Source of the DNA: Chara braunii
Taxonomy: Eukaryota; Streptophyta; Charophyceae; Charales; Characeae
Direction of reading: 5' to 3'
Assembly: GCA_003427395.1 (NCBI GenBank)
Contig: BFEA01000407.1
Span: forward strand, 219,949 to 263,517
DNA: 43,569 nt
Below are positions 29,577 through 40,648 of this stretch, in pieces. The notes beneath the pieces are model-generated. The model was given only the letters and a program-made list of their open reading frames with translations. It had not been told where the DNA came from and did not search any database. A program made the translations under genes and the position numbers. The first letter of the stretch is position 1, and each line of letters starts with the position of its first letter.

Positions 29577-29633
29577 GAACTGGAGTCTGTTATTTTAAAG
29601 AGTTCATGGGTGCACTAAGTGACATGAGGCAAT

Positions 29634-29787
29634 GTTCCACTAGCAAAGAGGATTAGAGTAATCTCCTGAATCTGGACGTGTTTTAAGCAGAGGTGCATAA
29701 AAACAATTCAATCTCGATTTTCTGCACCTTTTTCCCCAGACGTGTCCAGATGCAGGTATTCAATCCAATCCTCTTTGCTATTGGGAC
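29634..29787. mobile_element. Hairpin MITE family 1, copy A
   Basis: Inverted ends gttccactagcaaagaggat ... atcctctttgctattgggac, with inner inverted pieces cctgaatctggacgtgt and acgtgtccagatgcagg. Similar copies lie at 36555, 41115 and 42255. No ORF. Confidence 0.8.
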
Positions 29788-30599
29788 CTCGCCCACCGTG
29801 GGTATTATATGGGCCTCGCTCCACTACTCTCGACATTCCACGAAGGACGAAAATCATGGCAGTGTATGTTTCCACGTTCTAGCGGAAGGTGCGCTGTCGT
29901 TTTGCACATTTCGGGAGTCGGGAAGGGAGGTCGTTATACTTGACAGGCAATCCCAAAAAAAAAAAAAAAGGACAGGCAATCAGTGGCAGTGGCGGGAGTG
30001 TCGGACAGGACAACTGGCCGCCAAATCGCGGACGGATGTGAAAAGGAAAAAGGACAAAAAACATCGTGGATGTATCTTAAGGACGTTCTAGCCGTAGATA
30101 CGTTCTCGATTTCGCACATTTGGAAAGAAAACTAAAGGAAGCCGCGCGATTGCGTGGGTGCATCACTCGCCATCCGCCGTCACTCGAAATGCATCTGAAT
30201 CTGACCAAGGAGGCTGGCGTAGTTCAGTTCAGTTGGTACACCCACGAAGTGTTGAAATAAGCGCCCAGTTCGAATCAAGATACAATAAGATGACCAGAAT
30301 ATTGTATTGTTGGTTGATACGCAGCTCTGATATAGGCCATGAGACACCCCTAATGTGGGGTTGGAGAGTGGTAGGGGGGAGGTGCGAGTGAGACTGGCCA
30401 AAGATGCTACGCAGTAGTAGCCTTGTTTCCCCGTGGGCAATGCCTCATCACCCTGCATCACCCTGATGACCGGGTGATACTTGCTTAAATTTGCTATTGC
30501 ATAATTGCACCACCGCTGTGGTGCAACGTTGCAAACCTACCCCCGGGCCGTGGGCTGGGAATAGTTCCAGGTTTGGTTGGTTGGTGTTCCCCGGCCGTG
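29788..30599. other. Noncoding
   Basis: No gene is seen. There is a poly(A) tract at 29954, a half-copy of the 29010 foldback at about 30158-30210, and a short perfect hairpin ttgcaccac/gtggtgcaa at 30504-30526. Confidence 0.4.
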
Positions 30600-30689
30600 C
30601 TATTGAATTCCCGGGCCCTACTATATACAAGCCCGTCTTGTCCAGATTTCGACAGGTTATTGAATTCCCAGGCCCTGCTATACACAGGC
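30600..30689 (+). repeat. Tandem pair, about 57-base period
   Basis: tattgaattcccgggcccta at 30601 and tattgaattcccaggccctg at 30658 are two units of one repeat. They end at the 5' truncation point of the LINE tail. Confidence 0.75.
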
Positions 30690-31457
30690 GATCGGTTCAG
30701 TGATCATCTGGGTGATCTGGGAGGACAGGAACAATGTCCTCTTTTGGAAGCAGCAGTCCAATGACACAGCGGTCATCCAAAAGATCAAATACTGGATACG
30801 GATTATGATCAGGATGGACTGGAGCAGAGGGGGGAGAAGAAAGGTACTACGCCAGGAGGACGCCACGGGTTCCTGGTTGCATGGTCCCGGGACAATGACT
30901 GGCTGCCATGACCTGGGAGGGCAAGCTCTGCATTTCCCCTTGGCTGTCGGGACAGTGGGATAGAGTAGCGGTGGACAGACACTGACTGCTACCAGTGTGC
31001 GGATATAGTAGACCTGGAGGATTTGTGGGTAGGGGATGGACAGGTTCCTGAACCAGGACACGGGGTTCCTGTGGGTGGCCACAGTAGACCAACAGTTGGA
31101 TGGGTGGTTGGAGAGGGTCAGGTTACAAGAATGGAACTTGGGTTTGGGTTACTCCCGGCCGCAACAGGCCGGGTTAGGCCGGACCAAACAGTAGGTCCTT
31201 TTTTTTTACTTTTAGGTGAGTGGTAGGATTGGGGAAATTGGGCTAGTAGAGTTTGCAGATGTTATGGGCAAGGAAGTAGGATTTTTTTTTCCAGTGATTT
31301 TTGCAGATTGACCTAAAAGCAGTGTTTTGTAGAAGTAGGAACTGGTTTCCATAGGCTAAACCGGCTGAGGCTGCAGGGATAACTCCGGGTTGAAATGTGA
31401 GGTCCCTGGCCTCTTCAATATTTTGAAATGGAATGAAGGATGATTAAAAAAAAAAAA
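30690..31457 (+). mobile_element. 5'-truncated LINE tail (copy 1)
   Basis: The translation VIIWVIWEDRNNVLFWKQQS and IQKIKYWIRIMIRMDWSR closely matches the end of ORF2 in the larger LINE (35430-35560). The 3' untranslated region ends with aaaccggctgaggctgc and gggataactccgggt, found again at 36124-36160, and then a poly(A) run at 31446-31457. This is a typical 5'-truncated LINE insertion. No target duplication was identified. Confidence 0.85.
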
Positions 31458-31481
31458 CATAGAGTAGCGAGAGGATGGGAT

Positions 31482-31496
31482 AGAATATATATACAG
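31482..31496 (+). repeat. Target-site duplication, left, of U6 retrocopy
   Basis: agaatatatatacag precedes the U6 sequence and recurs at 31610-31624 after its A-tail. A 15-base duplication is the mark of LINE-driven insertion. Confidence 0.85.
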
Positions 31497-31598
31497 TCCT
31501 TCGTTGGAACGATACAGAGAAGATTAGCATGGGCCCTGCTGCGCAAGGATGACACGCATAAATCGAGAAATGGTCCAAAAAAAAAAAAAAAAAAAAAA
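31496..31598 (+). ncRNA. U6: U6 snRNA retropseudogene with A22 tail
   Basis: U6 snRNA is the catalytic-core RNA of the spliceosome. After a short 5' part (gtccttcg) come ttggaacgatacagagaag, attagcatgg, then gcgcaaggatgacacgca and aaatcgagaaatggtcc, all hallmark U6 segments including the ACAGAGA box. About 17 bases of the 5' stem region are missing, and 2-3 bases are inserted near gccctgctgcgc. A run of 22 A (31577-31598) and a flanking 15-base duplication show that it arose by reverse transcription. No pol III upstream elements are seen, so it is a pseudogene. Confidence 0.93.
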
Positions 31599-31609
31599 GA
31601 AGAAGAAGA

Positions 31610-31624
31610 AGAATATATATACAG
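31610..31624 (+). repeat. Target-site duplication, right, of U6 retrocopy
   Basis: Second copy of agaatatatatacag, just after the A-tail and a short gaagaagaa run. Confidence 0.85.
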
Positions 31625-31904
31625 AAAAAAGAAGAAGATTGAGAGAAGAATATAAGATTACTTAAAAAAAAAAAGAAAAAAAGAGTGATGTGGCGATGCC
31701 CTACAACTGTGGAGCGAAAGCAAGAAGGGCATAGCTGCCCGCCGCTCTGCTCACCAACGCATAAAACAAAAAATATTATGCCTCTGTATCTCTCCATGTT
31801 CTTGAGGAAGATTCATATCTATTTGTTGACATGTGGTGCGTGTGTGGCAAGCTTCGTCCTCACACAAACGTCTTTTTTGGCTGAGCTGTGGACCTGTTTG
31901 AGGT

Positions 31905-32345
31905 CAGATTCATCCCAGCGGTGCCGATTGCAGTGGATGCCATCCAGAAAGGCCCAATGTCAAAACAAAAAAAATCGCCAAGGTGACCCCAAGGAAGGCT
32001 GATGCAGTGACACTCTCCAATCTGATGGAGCAACAACAGTTGGTAGACACCTTTAGAACAACTCACCCTTTGAAGGCAGGCTACACTTGGTTTTCTTCAC
32101 AGCAAACCGATGATCGCCTGCCACCAAAGAGAAGATTGGATCTGCTATTGGCCAAAGGCGCAGCGTGGGAGGCTCTCACTACGGTCGACTGCTATATTGA
32201 GTATCTCTCAGACCACAGACCGCTGGTGGCTACCTTCGAGTTAGCAGACGATTTGAGCAGGAGACCAGGGACCTTTCGTTTGAACACAAAACTCCTCAAC
32301 TGTCCGGAGGTGCTACAATGGGTGGAGAATCACTGGAGGGACTAG
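31905..32345 (+). pseudogene. LINE endonuclease, C-terminal part
   Basis: End of the APE-like endonuclease that nicks the target site. The frame reads LSNLMEQQQLVDTFRTTHP, then GYTWFSSQQTDD, RRLDLLLAKGAAW and the hallmark YLSDHRPLVATFEL, whose SDH holds the catalytic His. TAG at 32343-32345 interrupts the linker. The N-terminal half with the other catalytic residues is missing or unrecognisable. Confidence 0.85.
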
Positions 32346-34262
32346 CAACGCACAAAGGAATGGTTCACAACGGAAGAAGAGTGGACGCAGGTGGGGTTCC
32401 GGGCGGTGACAAGAGCCTTGGATATTTTCTCAAGAATACAAGCAAGAGCGAGGAGACAGCAGGAGCAGAAATGCAGATGGATAGTCGAAGAGGCAGATGC
32501 AGAGCTCACATTAAGCCCACTGGCTGAGCTGTACTGGCAGCGGAGAAGAAATCAGGCATTACAACAGTTAGAGGACCTGCAGATCCAACAACAAATCCTC
32601 TGGGCCAAGCGAGCACAAGAAAGAGGAATGCTGACGGGCGATCGCATGACCAACGAAACTTTCCAACGTCTCTGTCCACCACGCTCGCACGCATTGATAA
32701 GGGAGCTCCAACATCCATTCCATTCAGAAGCTGCAGCAGCCAAAGACTCCAAGGTTATAGGTGAGTACGCACTCACCTACTTCAATGATATACTCACATC
32801 TCGCCGCCAACCGGACTAGACATTACAAGAGTTCACGGAGGAACATAATCTGTGGCAGCACACCCAATCGGACCTCTCGCAAGAAACAAGAGTCAGATTG
32901 GACCAGCCAATCACGCTTGAAGAGCTATGGGAGGCAGTTAAGAGCATGGCACGGGGCAAGAGCCCTGACTCGGACGGTTTTCTTGCAGAGTTCTACGCAG
33001 CAGTCTGGCCCCATGTAGGGCCCATTCTGCTCAGACTCTACAACCGGATCAGAGAAGGGGGAAAATTAGCAGAAAACATGAAGCTGGGTATTATAACACT
33101 TATCTATAAGAAGGGAGACAAATGCAACATTCGCAATTGGCGTCCTATCTCCAGACTCAATGTCTCATACAAGATATTTGCCAAAGTGCTGGTCAGGCGG
33201 CTGACAACCCTTCTCCCAGACTTGGTCCACACGGACCAAGGAGCCTTTGTGCAGGGACGCTCCATCGCCGATAACATTATGATGGTCGTGGGAGCACTAG
33301 AGATAATCCAGAGAGAACAGAGGCAAGTTAGACTTGGAAACGACCTACGATCGCGTCAATTGGTCTTTTGTCTTGGCAACGCTGGAACACAATATTCAGA
33401 ATCTACCGCCACAGTCAGTGTTAACGGCTTCCTGTCGCCATCCTTCTCGCTCTCGCGCTCGCTGAGATAAGGTTGTCCCTTGGCAGCCCTGCTGTTTGCT
33501 CTACAAATGGAAGTGTTCCTCAATGCCCTTCGAGCTTCACCCCACATTCAAGGACTGGACCTGGGGACAAATGACCGCCTATTAACGGGAGCAATAACAT
33601 ATGACCTGCTACTCATCATGGAGGCTATCCCTCAATCGATGCAGGAGGCAAAACAAGTTTTTGATCAATATGCAAACCTGTCGGAAGCACATGTCAACTG
33701 GGGAAAGTCAGTTTACTTTCTCCCTGCCTGATACGACCTCTCACGACAAGACTGGGGAATGAAGCATATCCCCCCCAGCATTTCGGAGCGCTACCTAAGA
33801 GTTCAGGTTACCCTGCAGGATGCACGACCCAAACAAGATGCTATCTTGTTCGCAAGAACACAAGCCAGCCTGCAAAGTTGCAGCATAGCCATCGGACTCT
33901 CGCTGTTTGGGAGGGCCATGCTCATTACCTAAGTGGTCTTTGCGTAGATGTGGTTCGCTGTAGCCATCCTCTTAATCTCTAAACCTGCACTCAAGCAAAT
34001 CACAACTGCAACTGCTCATTATCTGTGGAAACCGGCGACACAAGAAGGTCAAGGCTATATTTCTAAGTGTGCATGGGCCAAGGTGACTGCTCCCAAGGAC
34101 GATGGAGGGTTGGGCGTCCTCGACCCGGAAAAACAAAACATTGCTCTTCTCATGAAGTGGTTGTTCAAAGCGGCAACACAAACAGAACGTCGGGCATGGT
34201 TGATAATGCTGGAATCTATCCTTCACCAAGAACTATCAGTGGCAAGAGGGAGGACGTCTTGA
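32346..34262 (+). pseudogene. LINE reverse transcriptase (mutated)
   Basis: In the endonuclease frame, with stops at 32817 (TAG) and later, the RT reads KSPDSDGFLAEFYAAVWPHV, LITLIYKKGD, NWRPISRLNVSYKIFAKVL, HTDQGAFVQGRSIADNI and, after a short frame excursion, LDLETTYDRVNW (motif A). Part of the next segment is deleted. Motif B is R-stop-GCPL where RQGCPL is expected. The catalytic box reads ITYDLLL where AxADDLLL is expected, so one catalytic Asp is lost. Stops at 33729 (TGA), 33930 (TAA) and 33945 (TAG) follow. Thoroughly inactive. Confidence 0.88.
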
Positions 34263-35089
34263 CTTGTGTCTTTATGCCCTCAATGGCACGAAGACACCTG
34301 AGCTCACCGATGGCTAGAGCATGCTGGGCCGCTTGGCGGGCACTCGTCCCACCACACCACAAGGAACCGACGACGCAGGAGGAAGTGATGCGGCAGCCTA
34401 TATTTGATAACCCAAGAATCACAAACGCGCCAGGAGGGAGTTTTCCAGCAACATCTACAGCAAGGAACTTCGGTAGAAGGTGGGTTGAGAAGGGTATCGT
34501 TCGGCTGGAGGATTTGTGGGATGAAGTAGAAGAGGACTGGATCCCCACCAACAAGCTGAAACAGACACTAGGTAACCTGCACCTTATTCGAGAGAGAAGA
34601 CCACTGCTGTTAGAGGCGATTCCACAAGACCGGAGGGAGATACTGCAAACACCAAGGCCAGTTGAGGGGGAATGGTATCGAAATAAGGACAACCCAGAGG
34701 ACAACTCGGCATTACGAATCATTGAACAACAAGAAGATGGCACGTGGTTGGCAGAAGAATGGCAGGCCTCCACACCTCCTGCCACTACCAAGGTGCAGCT
34801 GCAAGGAGAGACATCTATTCAGGATGCGGGCAATCTGCAGCTGATACGAGTCTTAACTAGCAGCAGTGTACCTAATCAGTGCTCACACAAACTCTTGCTG
34901 GCGGGGAGACCACTGAGAGAGCTCAGAATTGATCCCCAAGCCTCAGGACAAAGAAGAGACCTCTCACAGTACTCCACCCACCTAGGTCGCACATTGCTCT
35001 GTAACTCCAATGACCTACCATCAGAAGTGGCTGCCCGACTCAACAGACAAACAACTGCTGTAACCCCCATCTCCGACAGGCACCTTTGA
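34263..35089 (+). pseudogene. LINE ORF2 middle region
   Basis: In another frame the ORF2 protein continues: ACWAAWRALVPPHHKEP, then FGRRWVEKGIVRLEDLWDEV, then TPRPVEGEWYRNKDNPEDN, closing at 35087-35089. This is the poorly conserved part between RT and the zinc domain in L1-type elements. Included because it is open for about 270 codons and lies between clear ORF2 parts. Confidence 0.65.
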
Positions 35090-35164
35090 ACCTTTTGGGC
35101 GCAACTTTCAACTCTGCCCTCCTTAAAACTCTCGGGACTACTGTGGCTGATCTCTCACTCTTCA

Positions 35165-35686
35165 GTGCCTTGCTCTGTGTGGCTCTTTGAAAAAGGCATG
35201 GAGATAGAGACAAAGTGCAGACGCTGTGGAAGAAGACAAGAGGAGACGTTGCAGCACCTCTTTTGGTCCTGCCCGGCCTCACGCCGTATTTGGAAGTGGT
35301 GGGAGACTCACTGGTTTGGATTTGTGGGCCCTATCCTGCCCTGGGATGAGGACTGGGCGCTGCATGGAAGGATCCGAGATACCTGGTTCAAGCACAAAGG
35401 AAGGGGCTACGTCGCTCAAGCCATCCGCTCGGTCATCATATGGGTCATTTGGGAGGACAGAAACAAGATCCTTTTCCGGGAGGAATGGACAAATGACTTT
35501 GCCCTGATCCAAAAGATCAAAGCTTGGATACGCATGATGATCCAAGTGGACTGGATCAGGCTTGCAGCAAGATGGCGAACCCCCAGAGGAAGACACTGGT
35601 TTCTGGTCACTTGGGCAAGGGACAACATGTTGGCAGCAGTTACTGTGGAAGGAGAAATGGCTATCTCACCTTGGCTTAAGCTCTAG
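35165..35686 (+). pseudogene. LINE ORF2 C-terminal zinc domain (zf-RVT type)
   Basis: CRRCGRRQEETLQHLFWSCP is the Cys-Cys-His-Cys motif found at the end of plant L1 ORF2 proteins. It is followed by SRRIWKWWETHW and then RSVIIWVIWEDRNKILFREE, the segment shared with LINE copy 1, and ends at TAG 35684-35686. The domain helps bind element RNA. It is a frame apart from the preceding region. Confidence 0.85.
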
Positions 35687-36228
35687 ATAGAGGTTCTTTC
35701 TTCCTTTATTCTTCTCCTCCTTCATCCCTCTCTCATCTCTTTCACCCCCTTCACCCATGTCTTTCTACCTCCCCACCCCCCCTGTGTTCATACCATGCTA
35801 GTTCCGGTCCCCCTTTGTTTTGCTTCTGAACCAGGGCACTCGGTTCCAGTGCGCAGGCGCAGTCGTCTACATAGGGGTGGTGGGTGGAGAGTGTCAGTAT
35901 CCCTTTGCGGAACTTTTGTTCCATTGCGGAACTTTTGTTCCACTGGGTCCGGTCGAGGTAGACGGAGATCCAGGTCGTTATAGGCCTGTGTACACAGTAG
36001 TAGTAGTTCAGTAGAGAGGTCTTTTTGTAGTCGGTTTCTTACTTAGGACTTGAACAGAGAGCAGTTAATAATGAAGTGTTTCATTGCCATAAGCTTCTCA
36101 AGATACGGTTTTTAGACACAAGCTAAACCGGCTGATGCTGCCGGGATAACTCCGGGTCGAATTGTGAGGTCCCCGGCCTGCTCAGTTGCTAGGAATATAT
36201 GTGTCTTTCATGGTAAAAAAAAAAAAAA

Positions 36229-36554
36229 AAAAGGAAAAAAAGAAAAAAAGAAAGGCCGAGTGGTGGACGACCGTGTAACTGTTTTTTTTTTTTTCCCTTT
36301 TTTTTTTTTCCTCATGTAACTGTTGTTGATTAGCCCATCGAGTTCGAATCCATGAGCCTCGCTGCACCACTCTCCACACGCACAAACGACAAAAAAGATG
36401 GCAATGCATTATTCCATGTTTTGGCGGTGCATTCATTCTCATTTTGCACATTTGGTGAGGCCCCTCATGTCAATCACCTATAGGAAATAATAGTAGCTCT
36501 GAAGTAGCCGGCGGCGGCCGGCCGGTCAGTTCGATGTCGTCTCTCACGGGCCGA
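36229..36554. other. A-rich and T-rich DNA
   Basis: No gene. Poly(A)/poly(T) tracts follow the LINE tail, then unique noncoding sequence. Confidence 0.5.
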
Positions 36555-36708
36555 GGTCCCACTAGCAAAAGGGAGGAGGATCGAGCTCCTGAATCTGGAT
36601 GTGTTTTAAGCACAGATGCAGAAAAGCAGTTCAATCTCGATTTCCTGCACATCTCCGTAAAATCGTCCAGATTCCGGCATTCGCTCCGATCCTCTTTGCT
36701 AGTGGGAC
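36555..36708. mobile_element. Hairpin MITE family 1, copy B
   Basis: Ends ggtcccactagcaaaagg ... gatcctctttgctagtgggacc are inverted copies. Inner pair ctcctgaatctggatgtgtt and atcgtccagattccggc. Most like copy A. Confidence 0.85.
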
Positions 36709-36728
36709 CCCGCCCAAGGACGTCGACC

Positions 36729-37045
36729 CCCCCAAAAAAAAAAAGAAAAAAGAAAAAAGAAAAAAGAAAAAAGAAAAAAGGGGAGCTAAAGCTAATTTGG
36801 TAATAAACTGCTCGCGGAGGAAACCGCCAAAAAAAAATAAAAATAAAAATAAAACAGAAAATAAAAATGGGAAATTACAGGACAGATATGTGCAGGCGTT
36901 TGTGCAAACGGGAAACTGGCGGGAAGAGCGGCAGCCATTGGCTATTACGCGGGGAAGGACGGGGAACTGGCGGGATTAGCGGGGAGCTGGCGGGGAATGA
37001 CGGGGAACTGGCGGGATTAGCGGGGAGCTGGCGGGAGAGCGGGGA
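36729..37045. repeat. A-rich repeat, then a 41-base GC-rich minisatellite
   Basis: 36731-36780 is an aaaaag-type run. From about 36910 a cggggaactggcgggattag unit repeats (starts at 36961 and 37002, with partial copies on both sides). Confidence 0.8.
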
Positions 37046-37574
37046 GGTGTCAGAAGAATATAGCAACTCCAATCATGTCAGCACGACTCATAACTCATAA
37101 TGAATGTGGTCGTGAATAGGGCGAGGAACTTGCCCGAAAGTCACGGCGTTGAGTAGGCGCTGATAATGGGCTGCCGCCAGGTACCGGTAGTGTGTGGGAC
37201 AAGAATGCGGCAGTGTGCGACAGTGAAAGATCTGCAGGGGTCTGCGGGCCCGGCTGTACTGGTCTGCAGCGGCGCGCAGGGGTCTTCAGGGGCTCTGCTG
37301 CTGCTGTCAGCGCGTCTGCAGAACCTGCTGAGCTGTGCGCTGCGCGACTGCAATTTTTATACGAAATGTGCTTTCTCTTCGACTGTTCGCGGTGATGTCT
37401 TCATTCTGGCTCTTGGGGTGTTGGAGGCAGAGCGCAGCGACCGGCGGACAGCAGGCGCGTTTTTCTCGGGCCGAAGGCAATACCGGAAGCGAGCCGTTGG
37501 GGAGAAGGAGGGAAGGAGGGAGGGAGGGAGGGAGAGAATTCGAAGAGTGACCGGCCAAGCAAGCAGAAAGGTTG

Positions 37575-37575
<1 letters not shown>
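37046..37575. other. Noncoding, GC-richer stretch
   Basis: Plus-strand frame 37166-37750 stays open but ends in microsatellite and has no recognisable protein. A gggagggagg run lies at 37511-37535. I see no real gene. Confidence 0.4.

Positions 37576-37652
<77 letters not shown>
37576..37652. repeat. (GT)n-(GA)n compound microsatellite
   Basis: About 45 bases of GT repeat, one GC interruption, then about 32 bases of GA. Confidence 0.97.
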
Positions 37653-37656
<4 letters not shown>

Positions 37657-37704
37657 ATTGTGTGTGGTATTTGGCATACATCTGTTTTCCCTGCTCCGTG
37701 GCAG

Positions 37705-37733
37705 CAATCAAGCAATCAAGCAATCAAGCAATC
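37705..37733. repeat. (CAATCAAG)n repeat
   Basis: Four units of caatcaag in a row. Confidence 0.9.
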
Positions 37734-37871
37734 TTCCGTCGGGCAATTGAACTCCTGAAAATAAAAATCGAAGTTGAGATACGTCTTATCAATTGTATCC
37801 GTCAATCTGGATTCATTGATGACGCTAGTTAAAAAAAAACGAAAAAGGAAACGCTAGATGGATCGCTGCTA

Positions 37872-38345
37872 GATTGATTGATTGATTGATTGATTGAGTG
37901 GTGGGCCGATTGATGAATTGCGTTTCTGACGGATTGATTCGTCGACGAACCGCTTGCTTGATTGGGATTGCTGCACACACATTGGTCGACCAACCATATG
38001 ATTGATTGGTCCATTGGCTACTACTTGATTGCTCTGTTCTTCAACATGCACGTATCAATCAATGTATGAATCAATAGAACGTGTGGGCCGCTGTTCATAT
38101 TGACGGGGAGGATGAGGGGATATGATGATGATGATGGTGTTGGTGGTCACGGTGCTCCTGGTGTTTGTGGAATTGATGCTAAGAAAGGGGAGCAGCGGCT
38201 TCGAGTAAATCAATCAATTAAAACAACAATCACTCGAACAATCGATCGAACAATCAATCAGAAAATCAAGCAAACAATCTATCTATCAATCAATCAATCA
38301 ATCAATCCCATCATCCAATCAGTCGACCAAATCAAGCAATTGATT
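37872..38345. repeat. Region of GATT / AATC tetranucleotide repeats
   Basis: gattgatt at 37872-37900 and degenerate caatcaat stretches to about 38340, in opposite orientations on the two sides. The sides could pair with each other. No gene. Confidence 0.75.
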
Positions 38346-38780
38346 TTAATGAGTCGGTCATAAATGTCCGACCGATACCGACCCGGTCTTTCCAGATCCC
38401 GGTAGTGCCTATCGGGACGAACTGTTTCCCGCGTTTTCCTTAACGGGGTGGCTTGTGTGTCCAGACGAACCGTTTCCCGCCTAAAGAGTAAGCGCTAAAC
38501 ATTAGACTCGTGGTCGACGTAGTTCCGCGAGAGCGAAGCAGAGACTGAGAGGTTGCTTCCTCTTTTTTTATATATATATCGTCACAAGTTTATCAGAGCG
38601 CAAATGCGAAACAAAGAAGAAATAAATTCATTTTTTATCTTCTTTTTATATATATATATACATTTTTTTTCTTTTTCTTTGTCGTTTTCTCTGTGGAATC
38701 ACAGTCAGGACAGAGATTTTCACCGCAGAATTTGAACATCTTCTGGTAGACAGACAGAAGCCACATTCCCTTTTCTCTTC
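38346..38780. other. Noncoding with TA runs
   Basis: No gene is seen. gacgaac-tgtttcccgc occurs twice (38417 and 38464). TA repeats lie at 38567-38580 and 38646-38662. Confidence 0.5.
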
Positions 38781-38793
38781 GCGTGTCTGTGTG

Positions 38794-38797
38794 CGCG

Positions 38798-38882
<85 letters not shown>

Positions 38883-38883
38883 N

Positions 38884-38962
<79 letters not shown>
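38794..38962. repeat. (GC)n-(GA)n microsatellite, about 170 bases
   Basis: gcgcgcgc followed by an almost pure GA run containing one N at 38883. Confidence 0.98.
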
Positions 38963-38966
<4 letters not shown>

Positions 38967-39751
38967 AGTCGGAAAGATCAGAATTCGAATGGTTGCTGGA
39001 AGAAGCCTGGCAAGGGGGGAGGGGGAGGAGGGAGGGGGAGACGGAGGGGTAGCATGGTGGCCCCTGTGCATGACTAACAGGACACTGACTGTTCGAAAAA
39101 TCAGGGCGTGTTTTTTATTATTTAATTAAATCATTGATTAATTATGCCTTTCAGAATATGGGTGTATTGACGACTCCTTGGCATTGAAAAATGAGTGTTT
39201 TTTTTTTTTTTTTGCTTAATTTTGTATAAATGAAAGTACCGTCGGACGTCCTCCTTTTTTAGGGAAGTGGTACGAGCAGCCTCCTAGACTGGGCTCCCTC
39301 GATTTGTGATGTTCCGAATCTTTTGCTGGACAGCTGCTCCTGGTCTGGAAACTGGTCCACGTGCGTCCCGTATAATGTATAAATCAGAGCACCCTACACA
39401 GGAAATCAGCAGTGATTAACCTCTCAGGAGAGAGGTTTAACTGCACTCCAATTTTTTCGCAGAACGACCTTTTTTTTATTTCTTTTTTTTGGAAACCATC
39501 CGCACAACAGCATCGACTGCATTGCGGGAAATAGGAGAGGGAACTCGCTGGTATGAAATGGATTTTTTTTTAAAATTATTATTATTATTATTATTTTATT
39601 AAATGAAGTTTTTCGATTGCGTGTGAAGAGCAATTCGGCCATTGCTTACCTTCTTCTAAAATACCGACCCAAATTCGTATCCTGATGGACCGGGATGAAT
39701 GGGAATAAATAAATCTCAATTTTTTTAATCTGGCGCCCGTCATTTCGATGA
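38963..39751. other. Noncoding with short simple repeats
   Basis: No gene. T16-type runs and an (ATT)n run at about 39575-39600. Confidence 0.5.
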
Positions 39752-39868
39752 TGACGATATATATATATGTATATATATATACACAGCCCCTCGTTTGTTG
39801 TCCTCTTCTCTCTCTCTGCCTACGGTTTACCGGGCAGTTCTGTTTGTGACGATATATACATATATGTT
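39752..39868 (+). repeat. Duplicated segment, copy 1
   Basis: A TA-rich start, then cccctcgtttgttgtcctct and tgcctacggttt, gggcagttctgtttgtgacg. It recurs at 40538-40648 in the same orientation with few differences. Confidence 0.9.
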
Positions 39869-39897
39869 GGGGTATTTTATTTTGTTGTGGTAATCTT

Positions 39898-40220
39898 GTC
39901 TGCATCCCCCGGTTGGTTCTGTCCCGTTATTCGGTCTAAGCAGGGAGCTGTGCTTCATGTTTTGGCATCCTGGTTGGTTGTTTCCCGTTGTTCGGCCTTT
40001 TGGAAAGCGGGGCGGTTTTCCAAAAAAAAAAAAAAGAAAAAAAAAAGAGAGCGGGGCGGTGCTTGCATGGGGGAATCATCATCCAGGATTGTTTTTTATA
40101 CCTGTCCTCGGGGTTCTTTTTGATTTTTTTTTTTTGCAGACAAGAATGCTTGACATCCGGATTGGTCTTGTCCCGTCGTTTAGCCTGTGTAGGACTGGGG
40201 CGGTGCTTGCATATGTGGAA
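39898..40220 (+). repeat. Degenerate tandem repeat
   Basis: Related units containing catcc-ggttggt, gtcccgt-gttcggcct and gcggggcggtgcttgcat recur at about 39901, 39965 and 40150. Confidence 0.6.
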
Positions 40221-40537
40221 CGTGTCATCTGGGATCTGTTTTGTTGCCCCCTGTTCTGTATTATTTGGCTGTTCCCTTCCTCTTTTCTTTGCCTCTTTGC
40301 CCTTTGGCTGTGTGCAAGTGGGTCGATAGGACACACGGGGGTGGGGGCAGCCGCCGCTCAGCTCAACCTGCATCCACGTGGGCGGCCTTCAATCTACATC
40401 CACGTGGCGGCCTTGTACGCGAAAGAGGTTCTGAACAGGGGGACTTGTAAGGAAGAAGATTAAAAAATGAATTATGAAGTTTGTCTTGCTTTCCTTGTTT
40501 TCTTTCGTTTTTTTCGCTTCGGCGCTTTCATATCATG

Positions 40538-40648
40538 TGACAATATATATGTATATATATATATACTATCGAACCCCTCGTTTGTTGTCCTCTTCTCTCT
40601 ATCTGCCTACGGTTTTACCGGGCAGTTCTGTTTGTGACGATGTATATA
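40538..40648 (+). repeat. Duplicated segment, copy 2
   Basis: Second copy of 39752-39868. Between the two copies lies the degenerate tandem repeat. Confidence 0.9.

Larger units (their letters stand above)
31905..36228 (+). mobile_element. L1-type LINE (copy 2), 5'-truncated or eroded, inactive
   Basis: A non-LTR retrotransposon on the plus strand. It holds the C-terminal part of the endonuclease, the reverse transcriptase, a C-terminal zinc domain, a 3' untranslated region matching copy 1, and an A-rich tail at 36214-36232. The 5' boundary is unclear because coding traces fade near 31905. Reading passes through all three frames with many stops. Such machinery is the expected source of the U6 retrocopy nearby, though this copy itself is dead. 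Confidence 0.88.

Noticed and set aside
29319-29618. Short ORFs across the gap on both strands
   Set aside because: They translate N bases and the Nextera mosaic end; the peptide ends are known adapter artefacts.
37166-37750. 194-codon plus-strand ORF
   Set aside because: Runs into GT/GA microsatellite and has no recognisable domain or coding pattern.
38783-39129. Arg-Glu-rich ORFs over the GA microsatellite and other microsatellite ORFs (14161, 37307-37750)
   Set aside because: They exist only because dinucleotide repeats lack stops.
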